Origin: Thermoleophilia bacterium
GTDB taxonomy: Bacteria; Actinomycetota; Thermoleophilia; Gaiellales; SKUG01
Length of the DNA: 25,181 nt
NCBI GenBank assembly: GCA_025964405.1
Contig: JAOPYW010000364.1
Span: 1 to 25,181 of the forward strand
Direction: 5' to 3'
Part shown: positions 9,357 through 16,558 of the stretch, piece by piece
How the letters are laid out: the number at the start of each line of letters is the position of its first letter
Numbering within the stretch: the stretch's first letter is position 1
Made by a program: the position numbers and the translations under genes
The notes under the pieces: model-generated
Told to the model about the DNA's origin: nothing
What the model saw: only the letters and a program-made list of their open reading frames with translations
The model's database searches: none

Positions 9357-11381
9357 TCAGGCAGCTGCCTGCTGCTGCGCACCGACCGCCTGGCCGCCGC
9401 CCTGCGCCTGCTGCACGATCGCCATCATCTGCTGGAGCTCCTGCTGTGCGGTCGCGACCGCCGCCTGCTGCTCGGGCGTCTGGTTGGGCGTTGCCTGGGC
9501 CTGCGTGATCGCCGTGTTCAGCGACTGCAGCTCCGTGAGCTGCTGCTGCGGCGGCAAGGCCGCGAACTGCTTGAGGTACGCCTGAGCCTCGGCATCGGGC
9601 TGGCCTGTAGGCGCACCGCCCGGGGCGGTCGCCGCACCCCCGGCACCGGCAGCCGCACCGCCACCACCCGCCGCTGCAGTAGCTGCGGCAGCGTCTGCGT
9701 CCTTCTTGGCCTGCAGCTGCGGCTTGATGCCGAGGAAGTAGATGCCGCCGGCCGCGGCAGCTGCGATGCCACCGAGGATGCCGAACTTCGCGCCGCCGCC
9801 CAGTCCCTTGAACGTCGCCATGACGCCCTGGGTCTCGAACACGCTGCCCTTGTTGAGCATGTCGATGGCCTTGAACGAATCCTCGACCGCGCCAGGGCGA
9901 ATCGCTCCCCAGACCTTCTGGAACGTCGTGGTCGGGGCCTTGATGAGGTTGGCGGCAGCGAGGTCGCGTGACGCCTCGCCCAACACCTGTCCACGCAGGA
10001 GCGCATCGAGGTTCTTGACGCCGCCGGCCGCGATCTTCTGCTGCACGGCCTCGGGCAGCGAAGCCAGGATCTTCGCACGGGTCGCGGCATCCGCCGAGTC
10101 GACCATCGCCGATGCGACGTGGGCAGCAGTAGCACCGCCCGTGCCTCGGGCATCGGCGATGAGCGTCGCCTTGTTGCCCTTGAACATCGATTCGATCATC
10201 TGCTTGCCGCGCGACATCACCGTGCTGCGCGTGTTGCTCTGGAAGCCCATGAGCGTCAGCTTCTGCGGCGTCGCGCCCCACATGTTGCGGTCGCCAGCGA
10301 TGATCTCCTTGAGCGCCTGGTCACCGAGCTGGCGAGCGATCGAGCCTTCTGCGAGCTTGCCGACACCGGCCTCGAGGTTCTTCACGGTCGACAGGCCGGA
10401 GATCACGCGGTTCTGCTGGGTGCCCGGCAGGAAGCTCAGGAGCTTGTTGACGCCCGTGAGGTTCTCCATGCCAGCGGCCTTCGCGACCGCCGCAGCGGCC
10501 TCGCTCGAGCCGATCGCCGCATTGCCGGCGATGACGTTGCCGACGCCCTTGGCGTAGGCCGAGATCGTGACGGCACCCGCCACCGCGCCGAGCGCGTCGA
10601 TCCAACCGGCCATGCCGTTGTTCCAGAAATCGAGCTTGATCCGCTCGCCCGAGATCGGGTCGTGCCCGCCGAAGAGCGGCGAGAGCGCCACGCGGACCGC
10701 ACCCCACGCCGGGATGAACGACCACGGCAGGAAGCTCTTGAGCATGTTGAACGGGTCGTCCTTGGTGCGGGCCTGTGACACCGCATCCTTGAGCGCCTGC
10801 CCCTTGAGCGCGCCCTGGTTCGCCTGCATGGCGATGCCGAGCAGCTCGGAACGCTTGAGCTTCTTGGCCGACTTCAGGTCGACGTACTCCTCGCCGTGCT
10901 CGGCCGCGAACTTCTTGATCTCGGCATCTCCGGCCTGCACGACCTGGTCGAGCGACTCCTGGAGCTGGGCCTCGTCGGCACCTGCGGCGCCCGTCATGGT
11001 GAGCTGCTGCACCGACTCGGCCGGCAGGCCTGCGTCGAGGAACTTCTGTGCCCACGCCATGTTCCACCCGGGCGGGCCCTTCGGAGCGGCGGTGGCCGCA
11101 CCGGCCTGCTGGGAAGGAGCGGTCGCCTGGTTGCCCTGCGCGGCGTTGGCGTACTGGGCCTGCGTGGTACCGCCGGGGGCGCCGCCACCGGTGACCTGTG
11201 CGCCCGTCGTCGCGCCTGGCTGCGGCGCGCCGGAGTAGGTCGTCGGCACCGATGCGTTCGTGACCGTGGGCTGCTGCCCCCCGGTCGCTGGCACGCCGGC
11301 GTTCGCGGCTGGAGCGATGGCGATGGGTGCATAGGCGGCTGCGCCGGCCTGGACCCCCCCGATGTTCGACACGTCACTCAC
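9357..11381 (-). CDS. Unrecognised 674-residue protein with one W-x3-F-x3-G module, internal hydrophobic segment and Gln-rich tail
   Basis: No known family is recognised. The start is GTG at 11381, with GGGGGGA seven bases upstream. An Ala/Pro/Thr/Gln-rich arm runs to about residue 104. One module follows (W106-x3-W110-x3-F114-x3-G118-L-P120, with a helix to about 149), closely like module 2 of the neighbouring 751-residue protein. A charged helical stretch (150-210) comes next. The core from 215 to 525 resembles the paralog in an SGE-I segment (244-248), GVGNVIAG (279-286) and DLAAAN (473-478). A candidate transmembrane helix lies at 532-551 (FGILGGIAAAAAGGIYFLG). A Gly/Ala linker and a Gln-rich, probably coiled tail (600-674) end the protein. 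It lies 48 bases after the FAD oxidoreductase stop and may share its transcript. A C-terminal-anchored or structural role is inference only. Confidence 0.85.
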   Translation of the reverse strand: MSDVSNIGGVQAGAAAYAPIAIAPAANAGVPATGGQQPTVTNASVPTTYSGAPQPGATTGAQVTGGGAPGGTTQAQYANAAQGNQATAPSQQAGAATAAPKGPPGWNMAWAQKFLDAGLPAESVQQLTMTGAAGADEAQLQESLDQVVQAGDAEIKKFAAEHGEEYVDLKSAKKLKRSELLGIAMQANQGALKGQALKDAVSQARTKDDPFNMLKSFLPWSFIPAWGAVRVALSPLFGGHDPISGERIKLDFWNNGMAGWIDALGAVAGAVTISAYAKGVGNVIAGNAAIGSSEAAAAVAKAAGMENLTGVNKLLSFLPGTQQNRVISGLSTVKNLEAGVGKLAEGSIARQLGDQALKEIIAGDRNMWGATPQKLTLMGFQSNTRSTVMSRGKQMIESMFKGNKATLIADARGTGGATAAHVASAMVDSADAATRAKILASLPEAVQQKIAAGGVKNLDALLRGQVLGEASRDLAAANLIKAPTTTFQKVWGAIRPGAVEDSFKAIDMLNKGSVFETQGVMATFKGLGGGAKFGILGGIAAAAAGGIYFLGIKPQLQAKKDADAAAATAAAGGGGAAAGAGGAATAPGGAPTGQPDAEAQAYLKQFAALPPQQQLTELQSLNTAITQAQATPNQTPEQQAAVATAQQELQQMMAIVQQAQGGGQAVGAQQQAAA

Positions 11382-11429
11382 GGTCTGATCCCCCCAGATA
11401 CAGACAACCCTTCTCCGCTCTATCGCTCC

Positions 11430-12626
11430 TCAGCCGGAAGTTGTTGCAGCGAGTTGCCGAATCACGCCGTGCGCGGCCGCGCGCCCGAGCACGAGTGCCT
11501 GCGCCAGGCCACCCGCCGTGCCGCCCCGTCCGACGTCGGCTGCATCGGCGCCCACTGCGTAGAGGCCGGGCACCCCGACGACGGCGGCGTCCGCATCGAC
11601 GACGATGCCGCAGCGCGAATGGGTGAGCCCCGCCACCACCGGCATGCGAACCACGGGGGAGCCGTCGGCGGCAGACGCCTCCTGCACGTGGAGCCCGAGC
11701 GTGCGCGCCAGCGTGACGATGTCGGCCACCGGCCCCGCATGCACCGTCGATGCGAGTGCACCGGCGCCGAGTTCGATCCAGCCGCGACCCGTGGTGCGCG
11801 CGAGCTCCCACGCCTGCAGTGCCCCGCTCCAGTCGTGCGAGGCTCGTTCGATGCCCGCACCGTGCGCGTCGAGGAGCCGATGGTCCTCGAGCGAGCCCAG
11901 CTCCCCGAACGGAATGAGGAGGCGTTCCAGCGCCGCGCCCGCTGCGTCGGGAACCAGGCGCGTGAAGCATTCGCCATCGACCGGAACGCTGCGCGGCACC
12001 CCGAGCCCAGCAATCGCAGCGAGCGTGGAACCATCGCCACCGTTACGCGCTCGTACGCTCCAGCACGCCGCCACGCTGGTGGGCGCCTTCGACTCGCGGG
12101 CGATGCGCTCGACGTCGGCCGCATACCCGCCCCCGGCGAGCACGATCACCGAGGGGTGCAGCTCGGTCGACGTGACCGCACCGTCGTGGTCACACGACGT
12201 CGTGGCCCGCCACGTGGAACGGTCGGGCTCGACCCGCTCGAGGCTGGTTCCGACGTGCAGTCGATCGGTGGGCAGGTGCGCGACGAGCGCCTCGATCATC
12301 TGGTCGGTGTCGACCCGCACACCTTCGGTGAAGGTGCGGCCGGTGCCACGCTCGATTACGCGCACTCCCTGTTCCTCGAGCCACGCCACGGCCGGGTCGA
12401 AGCCGTCGAGCACGGTGTGCTGGAGCGCCCGATCGCCGAGGGGCGCACCGCTCCGGTAGCCGTCGAGGTCGGTGTACCGCCAGATCCAGCCGGCTGACTC
12501 ACGCGAGGCGCCGCCCACCTGCGCACGCCGCTCCACCACGGTGGTCGCGAGGCCGGCCTGGTGCAGGGTGACGGCAGCGGTCAGCCCGGCGAGCCCCGCG
12601 CCTGCGACGACCACGGAGCCGGTCAT
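11430..12626 (-). CDS. FAD-dependent oxidoreductase, fumarate reductase/ketosteroid dehydrogenase-like
   Basis: This 398-residue flavoprotein starts with a dinucleotide-binding fold: SVVVAGAGLAGLTAA, with GAGLAG at residues 9-14 and the ribose-binding Glu in VVERRAQVGG. Further FAD motifs are VIVLAGGGYAAD in the middle and GLYAVGADAADVGRGGTAGG near the C-terminus. That layout is typical of the FAD_binding_2 group (fumarate reductase flavoprotein, 3-ketosteroid dehydrogenase and relatives). The substrate cannot be read from sequence. The start at 12626 is chosen because the fold begins immediately there and the preceding VOC gene stops only seven bases upstream; a longer reading would overlap that gene. 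It belongs to a minus-strand unit with the VOC and zinc-ribbon/PAS genes, and those partners suggest small-molecule oxidation. Confidence 0.85.
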   Translation of the reverse strand: MTGSVVVAGAGLAGLTAAVTLHQAGLATTVVERRAQVGGASRESAGWIWRYTDLDGYRSGAPLGDRALQHTVLDGFDPAVAWLEEQGVRVIERGTGRTFTEGVRVDTDQMIEALVAHLPTDRLHVGTSLERVEPDRSTWRATTSCDHDGAVTSTELHPSVIVLAGGGYAADVERIARESKAPTSVAACWSVRARNGGDGSTLAAIAGLGVPRSVPVDGECFTRLVPDAAGAALERLLIPFGELGSLEDHRLLDAHGAGIERASHDWSGALQAWELARTTGRGWIELGAGALASTVHAGPVADIVTLARTLGLHVQEASAADGSPVVRMPVVAGLTHSRCGIVVDADAAVVGVPGLYAVGADAADVGRGGTAGGLAQALVLGRAAAHGVIRQLAATTSG

Positions 12627-12633
12627 CGCCGGC

Positions 12634-13350
12634 TCAGTTGGCGCCCATGGGCACGAGCTGCTCCACGAACTCGACGAGCACGTCGTCGGGACCGGGCACG
12701 AAGACCGCACGTGAGTGTGGCGCCTCCACCCAACGATCGATCGGATCTCCGTCGTGCTCGAACGCATCCCGCCATGCGGCTGCATCCTCGACGAGCACGC
12801 CGACGTGGTCGAGCATGCCCGCGTCGCCGTCAGGGAGCTCCTCGCGCACGAGTGTGATGATGCCGTCGACGGCGCCCTCCCCGACTTCCACGGCGGCGAC
12901 GTCGGGTCCCTGCGCGATGACCTGCATGCCGTGCGCCGCAGCGAACCCGGCGGCCGCGGCGGCCGGATCGTCGGAGCGGAGCGCGATGCCCACGAGCGCG
13001 TGGCGCGGCAGCTGTGCGGCCTCAGGCCCCAGCGTGTCGGCCGACGTGAACGTGAGCACGAGCCCGTTGTCGAGGGTCACCGGCGGCTGCACGGTGCGGC
13101 CGCTGGGCTCGACCAGCACGAGCGAGACGAGCTGTCGCGCGGTCGGTGCCGTGCCGGGCGAGGCGTCGAGCAGCGTGACCTTGCCATGCTCGAAGTCGGG
13201 ACCGATGAGCGTGAACCGCTCGGTGCGGTCGATCACGTGCACGTCGAGCAGCTCGAGCAGCTGGTCGGCGAACGCGTCACGGTCGGCGACCCTGATCGCG
13301 ACGTGGTCGAGCGCGCGGTGTCCGCGTGGAAGGTGCTGGTGGTCGGGCAT
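12634..13350 (-). CDS. VOC (glyoxalase/dioxygenase superfamily) protein with two domains
   Basis: This 238-residue protein contains two vicinal-oxygen-chelate-type halves. The first begins with LDHVAIRV (about residue 14) and the second with MLDHVGVLVED (about 157), ending in DDVLVEFVEQL. The His of each opening strand and the Glu of the closing strand are the usual metal ligands. The overall look is of the glyoxalase or 4-hydroxyphenylpyruvate dioxygenase-like class, but it is shorter than true HPPD. ATG at 13350 has GAGGAG nine bases upstream and lies one base after the stop of the zinc-ribbon/PAS gene; the FAD oxidoreductase follows seven bases later. This spacing means one operon. The substrate is unknown; isomerisation, ring cleavage or resistance by binding are all possible. 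Confidence 0.82.
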   Translation of the reverse strand: MPDHQHLPRGHRALDHVAIRVADRDAFADQLLELLDVHVIDRTERFTLIGPDFEHGKVTLLDASPGTAPTARQLVSLVLVEPSGRTVQPPVTLDNGLVLTFTSADTLGPEAAQLPRHALVGIALRSDDPAAAAAGFAAAHGMQVIAQGPDVAAVEVGEGAVDGIITLVREELPDGDAGMLDHVGVLVEDAAAWRDAFEHDGDPIDRWVEAPHSRAVFVPGPDDVLVEFVEQLVPMGAN

Positions 13351-13351
13351 G

Positions 13352-13813
13352 TCAGGTCGCTCCTCGGGGGGTGAATGCGGCGAGCAGGCCGCCGTCGTCG
13401 TCGAGCGCCGGGAAGAAGTCACCCGTCACGGGCACGACCTTGTCGCTCGAGGTGTGCAGGGTCATCGGCTTGCCGAGCACGCGCGCGCCCCACTCGAGCG
13501 CCGTCAGGTGGGGCGGCTGCGCATCGGGCTCCTCCGGGGTCTCCAGCCCGAGCGCGTCGGCGAGGTCGAGTCCCATGATGTCGAGCTCCGGGAACCCGCT
13601 GAGTTCCTGCGCACCCTTGCCCAGTGCGAGCACGCGACCCTGCTGGTCGCAGACGAAGATCCCCGTCAGCGGCGACGCGAAATAGTCGTCGAGCAGCTCG
13701 AACACGAAGCCGAAGCCGCAGTTCTCACAGGCATTCGGGCGAGCCGAAAAGCCCTCGGTTCTCGATGAACGGTTACCGCGCCATGCGCAGCGTGGGCAGA
13801 TGAAGTAAGGCAC
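13352..13813 (-). CDS. Zinc-ribbon plus PAS-like domain protein
   Basis: This 153-residue protein has a four-cysteine zinc ribbon at its N-terminus (CPRC at residues 6-9, CENC at 29-32). A PAS-like domain follows from about residue 40 (ELLDDYFASPLTGIFVCDQQ, then GRVLALGKGAQELSGF). The arrangement suggests a small sensor that binds a ligand or partner through PAS; no output domain such as a kinase or HTH is present. The start is GTG at 13813, six bases after a TAGTCT box, with no Shine-Dalgarno. It is the first gene of the unit with the VOC protein and FAD oxidoreductase. It is divergent from the tyrosine-rich membrane protein, with only 38 bases between the two start codons. Whether it regulates the downstream enzymes is not known. 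Confidence 0.75.
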   Translation of the reverse strand: MPYFICPRCAWRGNRSSRTEGFSARPNACENCGFGFVFELLDDYFASPLTGIFVCDQQGRVLALGKGAQELSGFPELDIMGLDLADALGLETPEEPDAQPPHLTALEWGARVLGKPMTLHTSSDKVVPVTGDFFPALDDDGGLLAAFTPRGAT

Positions 13814-13819
13814 CCCGAG

Positions 13820-13825
13820 AGACTA
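13820..13825 (-). promoter_or_regulatory. -10 box TAGTCT, leaderless-type promoter of the zinc-ribbon/PAS operon
   Basis: On the minus strand TAGTCT, then six bases (CTCGGG), then GTG at 13813. It lies within the 38-base gap shared with the divergent gene starting at 13852, so the two promoters must overlap or the divergent gene's promoter must lie within the zinc-ribbon/PAS coding region. Confidence 0.5.
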
Positions 13826-13851
13826 CCAGCGCACCGCAGACCCGAGACCTG

Positions 13852-14556
13852 ATGCACGCCCCACGCACCCCACAGCCTGAACCGACCTCCTTCGCGCCCG
13901 TCGAGACCGACCCGGCGACGGCCGAGCATCCGCACGCGATCGTCGCGCAGGCCATGGCAAACCAGGTCGCCCTGCCGGCTCCGAAGCGACGCAACGACAC
14001 GATGCGCATGCTCGTGCTCGGCCTCGTGGCCCTGCTGGCGATCGGCGCGCTCGCGCTGGCGACCGGCGCGATCAGCCTCACCGACCCCGGCGGCGGTCCG
14101 AGCGAGGTCGCGGGCGGGCGCGACAAGGACAACACCTACAGCTACTACCACGACGCCGACTACGAGACCCAGGACAACGGGTCGAAGTGGACCACCGACA
14201 CCACGCGCTCGACCGACCCCGATGAAGCGGTGCTCGGCAACACCTCGCGCTGGGACTACGACGGCCCCTACAAGTACGGCCCGTATGGCAGCGACGGCAT
14301 GCGCAGGCGCACCGCCGGCTCCACGTCGACCGACCCGCTCTACTCCGACATCCCCGACATCGGCGACGTGTTCTCGGCGAGCGGCGACCTCGACCCGTCC
14401 GGCGGACAGCCGATCGGCGCGCCGCCGTCGAACTACACGAACCCGTACTACGACCCCTACGCCGGCTACACGAACCCGTACGCCAACCGCATCCGGCTGG
14501 CGTACGGCGAGGGGTACGGCCTCGGTTCGAGCTCCTCGGTCACGCCCAACGGCTGA
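13852..14556 (+). CDS. Single-pass membrane protein with tyrosine-rich exterior
   Basis: This 234-residue protein has a Pro-rich cytoplasmic-type N-terminus and a positively charged KRRND stop. One clear transmembrane helix follows (residues 53-72, LVLGLVALLAIGALALATGA). About 160 polar residues rich in Tyr, Asp, Gly, Ser and Pro follow. Tyrosine clusters occur at 96-104, 135-145 and 195-222. The motif YTNPY is present twice (195-199 and 206-210). No enzyme motif, LPXTG signal or Cys is seen. The topology predicts the Tyr-rich part outside the membrane. Start choice is uncertain: ATG at 13852 lacks a good ribosome site, and ATG at 13954 is an alternative. The gene is followed by a hairpin. 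No family is recognised; adhesin-like or wall-associated roles are guesses. Confidence 0.7.
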   Translation: MHAPRTPQPEPTSFAPVETDPATAEHPHAIVAQAMANQVALPAPKRRNDTMRMLVLGLVALLAIGALALATGAISLTDPGGGPSEVAGGRDKDNTYSYYHDADYETQDNGSKWTTDTTRSTDPDEAVLGNTSRWDYDGPYKYGPYGSDGMRRRTAGSTSTDPLYSDIPDIGDVFSASGDLDPSGGQPIGAPPSNYTNPYYDPYAGYTNPYANRIRLAYGEGYGLGSSSSVTPNG

Positions 14557-14567
14557 CCGAAGACACG

Positions 14568-14597
14568 CGCGGCGCCCGTCGGTGGACGGGCGCCGCG
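14568..14597. terminator. Bidirectional hairpin between convergent genes
   Basis: A perfect 13-bp stem (14568-14580 with 14585-14597) closes a GGTG loop. It lies between the tyrosine-rich protein (ends 14556) and the convergent thioredoxin-fold gene (ends 14622), so it can serve both. Confidence 0.75.
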
Positions 14598-14621
14598 AAA
14601 CCGTCTGGTCCGTTCAGGGGC

Positions 14622-14960
14622 TCAGTGCAGCCAAGGCGTGAGCAGCTCCTCGACCGCCTTCGGCTGGTGGAAGCCCACCAGGCGCCCCTGCACGCGTCCG
14701 TCGTCGATCACGAGCAGCGTCGGCACGTCGGTGACGTGGAATCGATCGAACAGGTCGGGTCGATCCTCGATGTCGACGATGCGATAGCGGAAGGTGCCGT
14801 GGTTGTGGCGTCGCTGCACGACGTGTGCGACGAAACCGTCGAGGCGACGCGACTGGCCGCTCGTCTTCGAGCCGAAGAGGAGCAGCAACGGGGCGGAGGT
14901 GCGCGTCTCGGTCGTGGTCTGGGTGGGTGCGGGCGTGTGGGTGGGGGCAAGCGAAGTCAT
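14622..14960 (-). CDS. Thioredoxin-fold protein lacking the CxxC active site
   Basis: This 112-residue protein has the secondary structure of a thioredoxin. APLLLLFGSK (residues 23-32) is the strand before the active site. VDIEDRPDLFDRFHVTDVPTL contains the conserved cis-proline (P80), and LLVIDDGRVQGRLVGF follows. Where C-G-P-C should be it has T-S-G-Q-S (33-37), and the protein contains no Cys at all. Redox catalysis by thiol exchange is therefore excluded. A non-catalytic binding or chaperone-like role is possible. The N-terminal 20 residues are Thr/Pro-rich with no clear signal peptide. The ATG at 14960 lies six bases after GACAAT, without a usable Shine-Dalgarno. It is divergent from the glycosyltransferase. 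Confidence 0.78.
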   Translation of the reverse strand: MTSLAPTHTPAPTQTTTETRTSAPLLLLFGSKTSGQSRRLDGFVAHVVQRRHNHGTFRYRIVDIEDRPDLFDRFHVTDVPTLLVIDDGRVQGRLVGFHQPKAVEELLTPWLH

Positions 14961-14966
14961 ACGGTC

Positions 14967-14995
14967 ATTGTCTCCGATCCGACCCTCCTCCGAAA
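14967..14995 (-). promoter_or_regulatory. Promoter of the thioredoxin-fold gene (TTTCGG-N17-GACAAT)
   Basis: On the minus strand TTTCGG, a 17-base spacer and GACAAT are followed by six bases and then the ATG at 14960. The -35 is poor and the -10 reasonable (A2 and T6 present). The geometry matches the other leaderless-type starts. Confidence 0.4.
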
Positions 14996-15030
14996 CGAGA
15001 ATTTGGCTTCACAGCGTGGATTTTGGCCAC

Positions 15031-15080
15031 CCTTGACGACCCTTGACGACCCTCCGCAACCTCTGACCACCCTCGCTGCC
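15031..15080 (+). repeat. Short tandem repeat with 10-bp period in the divergent intergenic region
   Basis: Two perfect copies of CCTTGACGAC (15031-15040, 15041-15050) are followed by three degenerate 10-base units (CCTCCGCAAC, CTCTGACCAC, CCTCGCTGCC). The period is close to one helical turn. It sits between the thioredoxin-fold gene and the glycosyltransferase gene, upstream of both promoters. Each perfect copy contains TTGACG, which is -35-like. Confidence 0.6.
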
Positions 15081-15142
15081 TTTCCACCCTTCTCCGTCAG
15101 GAATGCACACGTTGTGCGTTTGGGTGCAGGGGAGCTGCATTC

Positions 15143-16450
15143 GTGCCGATAGCGGCACTCGTGCGCCTCCTCGTGATCTACCAACACGCCCCTACGCCCG
15201 GGGCGCCGGGCATCTACCGCCATCGCATGCTCCTCGCCGAGCTGGTGCGTCGCGGCTGGGACGTCGACCTCGTGTCGTCGCCGATCAACTACATGGACGG
15301 CAGCGTGCCGGAGCGGTACCGCGACGAGCGCTACGTGCGCGAGCAGATCGACGGCATCACCCACCACTGGGTACAGGCGACCGACGACATCCAGCGCTCC
15401 TTCAAGCGACGAGCGCGCAACTACGTGACGTTCGCGTGGAACGCCACGTTGCGCGGGATGCGGCTCGAGCGCCCCGACATCGTCTGGGCGTCGTCTCCTC
15501 CCCTCAGTGTCGCGACGGCCGGCCGCTGGATCGCCCGTCGCCACCGCGCGCCCCTGGCCCTCGAGGTGCGCGACCTCTGGCCCGAGAGCGCCGCAGCCGT
15601 CGGCCTGCTGTCGGCGGACGGCGCCCCCTACCGCGTCATCGATCGCTTCGCGCGCACGTACGCGCGTGAAGCCGACCTGACGATCGTACCGACGCCCGGT
15701 CTCGTCGTCCTCATGCGCGGCCATGGCTCGAGCGACGTCACGCTCGTCACGGGCGCGATCGAGGATCGCCCCCCTGCCGACGACGTGCGTGCCCGGTGGC
15801 GGGAGCGCCTCGGCGTCGCCGACGACGACTGCCTGTTCGCCTACGTCGGGGCCCATGGCGTCATCAACGGGCTCGACGTGCTGTTCGACGCGCTCGAGCT
15901 CGTGCGCGCCGACCCCGACGGCGGCCCTCGCGTGCGGGTCGTCACGGCCGGGTCGGGCAGCGCGACGGCGGCCCTCACGGCGCGACTCGACGCACGACCC
16001 ATCGCGGGCCTCGACGTGCTCGGCCCGATCCCCAAGCAGGACGCGCGCGACCTGCTCGCCGGCGCCGACGTCGGCCTGCACCTGCTGCGTCCCGATCCCG
16101 TGTTCGCCAGCGCGCTCCCGACGAAGGTGCTCGAATACCTCGGTTGCCACCTGCCGTTCATCACGACCGTGCCCGGCCTGCCCGGCGACGTGGCGGCAGC
16201 GACCGGGGGCGACCTCGCGCCGGATGCGGCGCAGCTCGCGGATGCACTGCGGCGCTGGGCCGACCGCTCCCCCGCAACCCGACGTTCGATCGGCGACGCG
16301 GCCTTCGGCTGGGGCGAGGAGCGCTACGGCCTCGCCGCGTCGGTCGACACGCTGGAGGGAGCGCTCCGCGCTGCGATCTCCGCCGGCCGGGGCGTCGCGA
16401 AGCGGCGACAAGCACGCGAGCACCCCGATCACGCACCGAAACAGACCTAG
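15143..16450 (+). CDS. Glycosyltransferase family 4 (WbuB-like)
   Basis: This 435-residue GT-B enzyme probably transfers a sugar from a nucleotide-sugar to a lipid-linked or polysaccharide acceptor at the cytoplasmic face of the membrane. The N-terminal domain starts LLVIYQHAPTPGAPGIYRH and includes WASSPPLSVATAGRW and then VRDLWPESAAAVG near residue 141, a hallmark of WbuB-type GT4 proteins. The nucleotide-sugar domain includes AYVGAHGVINGLDVL at about 233-247. The conserved PTKVLEYLGCHLPFI follows at about 326-340, with a Glu (about 331) typical of GT4. The start is GTG at 15143 with GGGGAG eight bases upstream; a further in-frame GTG six codons later is the alternative. The next genes include an O-antigen ligase-like protein, which supports an exopolysaccharide or glycan pathway. 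The sugar is unknown. Confidence 0.9.
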   Translation: MPIAALVRLLVIYQHAPTPGAPGIYRHRMLLAELVRRGWDVDLVSSPINYMDGSVPERYRDERYVREQIDGITHHWVQATDDIQRSFKRRARNYVTFAWNATLRGMRLERPDIVWASSPPLSVATAGRWIARRHRAPLALEVRDLWPESAAAVGLLSADGAPYRVIDRFARTYAREADLTIVPTPGLVVLMRGHGSSDVTLVTGAIEDRPPADDVRARWRERLGVADDDCLFAYVGAHGVINGLDVLFDALELVRADPDGGPRVRVVTAGSGSATAALTARLDARPIAGLDVLGPIPKQDARDLLAGADVGLHLLRPDPVFASALPTKVLEYLGCHLPFITTVPGLPGDVAAATGGDLAPDAAQLADALRRWADRSPATRRSIGDAAFGWGEERYGLAASVDTLEGALRAAISAGRGVAKRRQAREHPDHAPKQT

Positions 16451-16558
16451 CATGTCAAGTATTCTGCAAACGGTGCCGATGGGGCCGGTGGATCGCTCGA
16501 ACCGCCACGGACGGCGGATGACCCGACGAGCAGCCCGCGACGCACGGATGCACCCTCA

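Noticed and set aside
14957..16453. 498-codon minus-strand open frame opposite the glycosyltransferase
   Set aside because: The plus-strand GT4 motifs are decisive, and the antisense translation is low-complexity Arg/Asp/Ala without recognisable domains.
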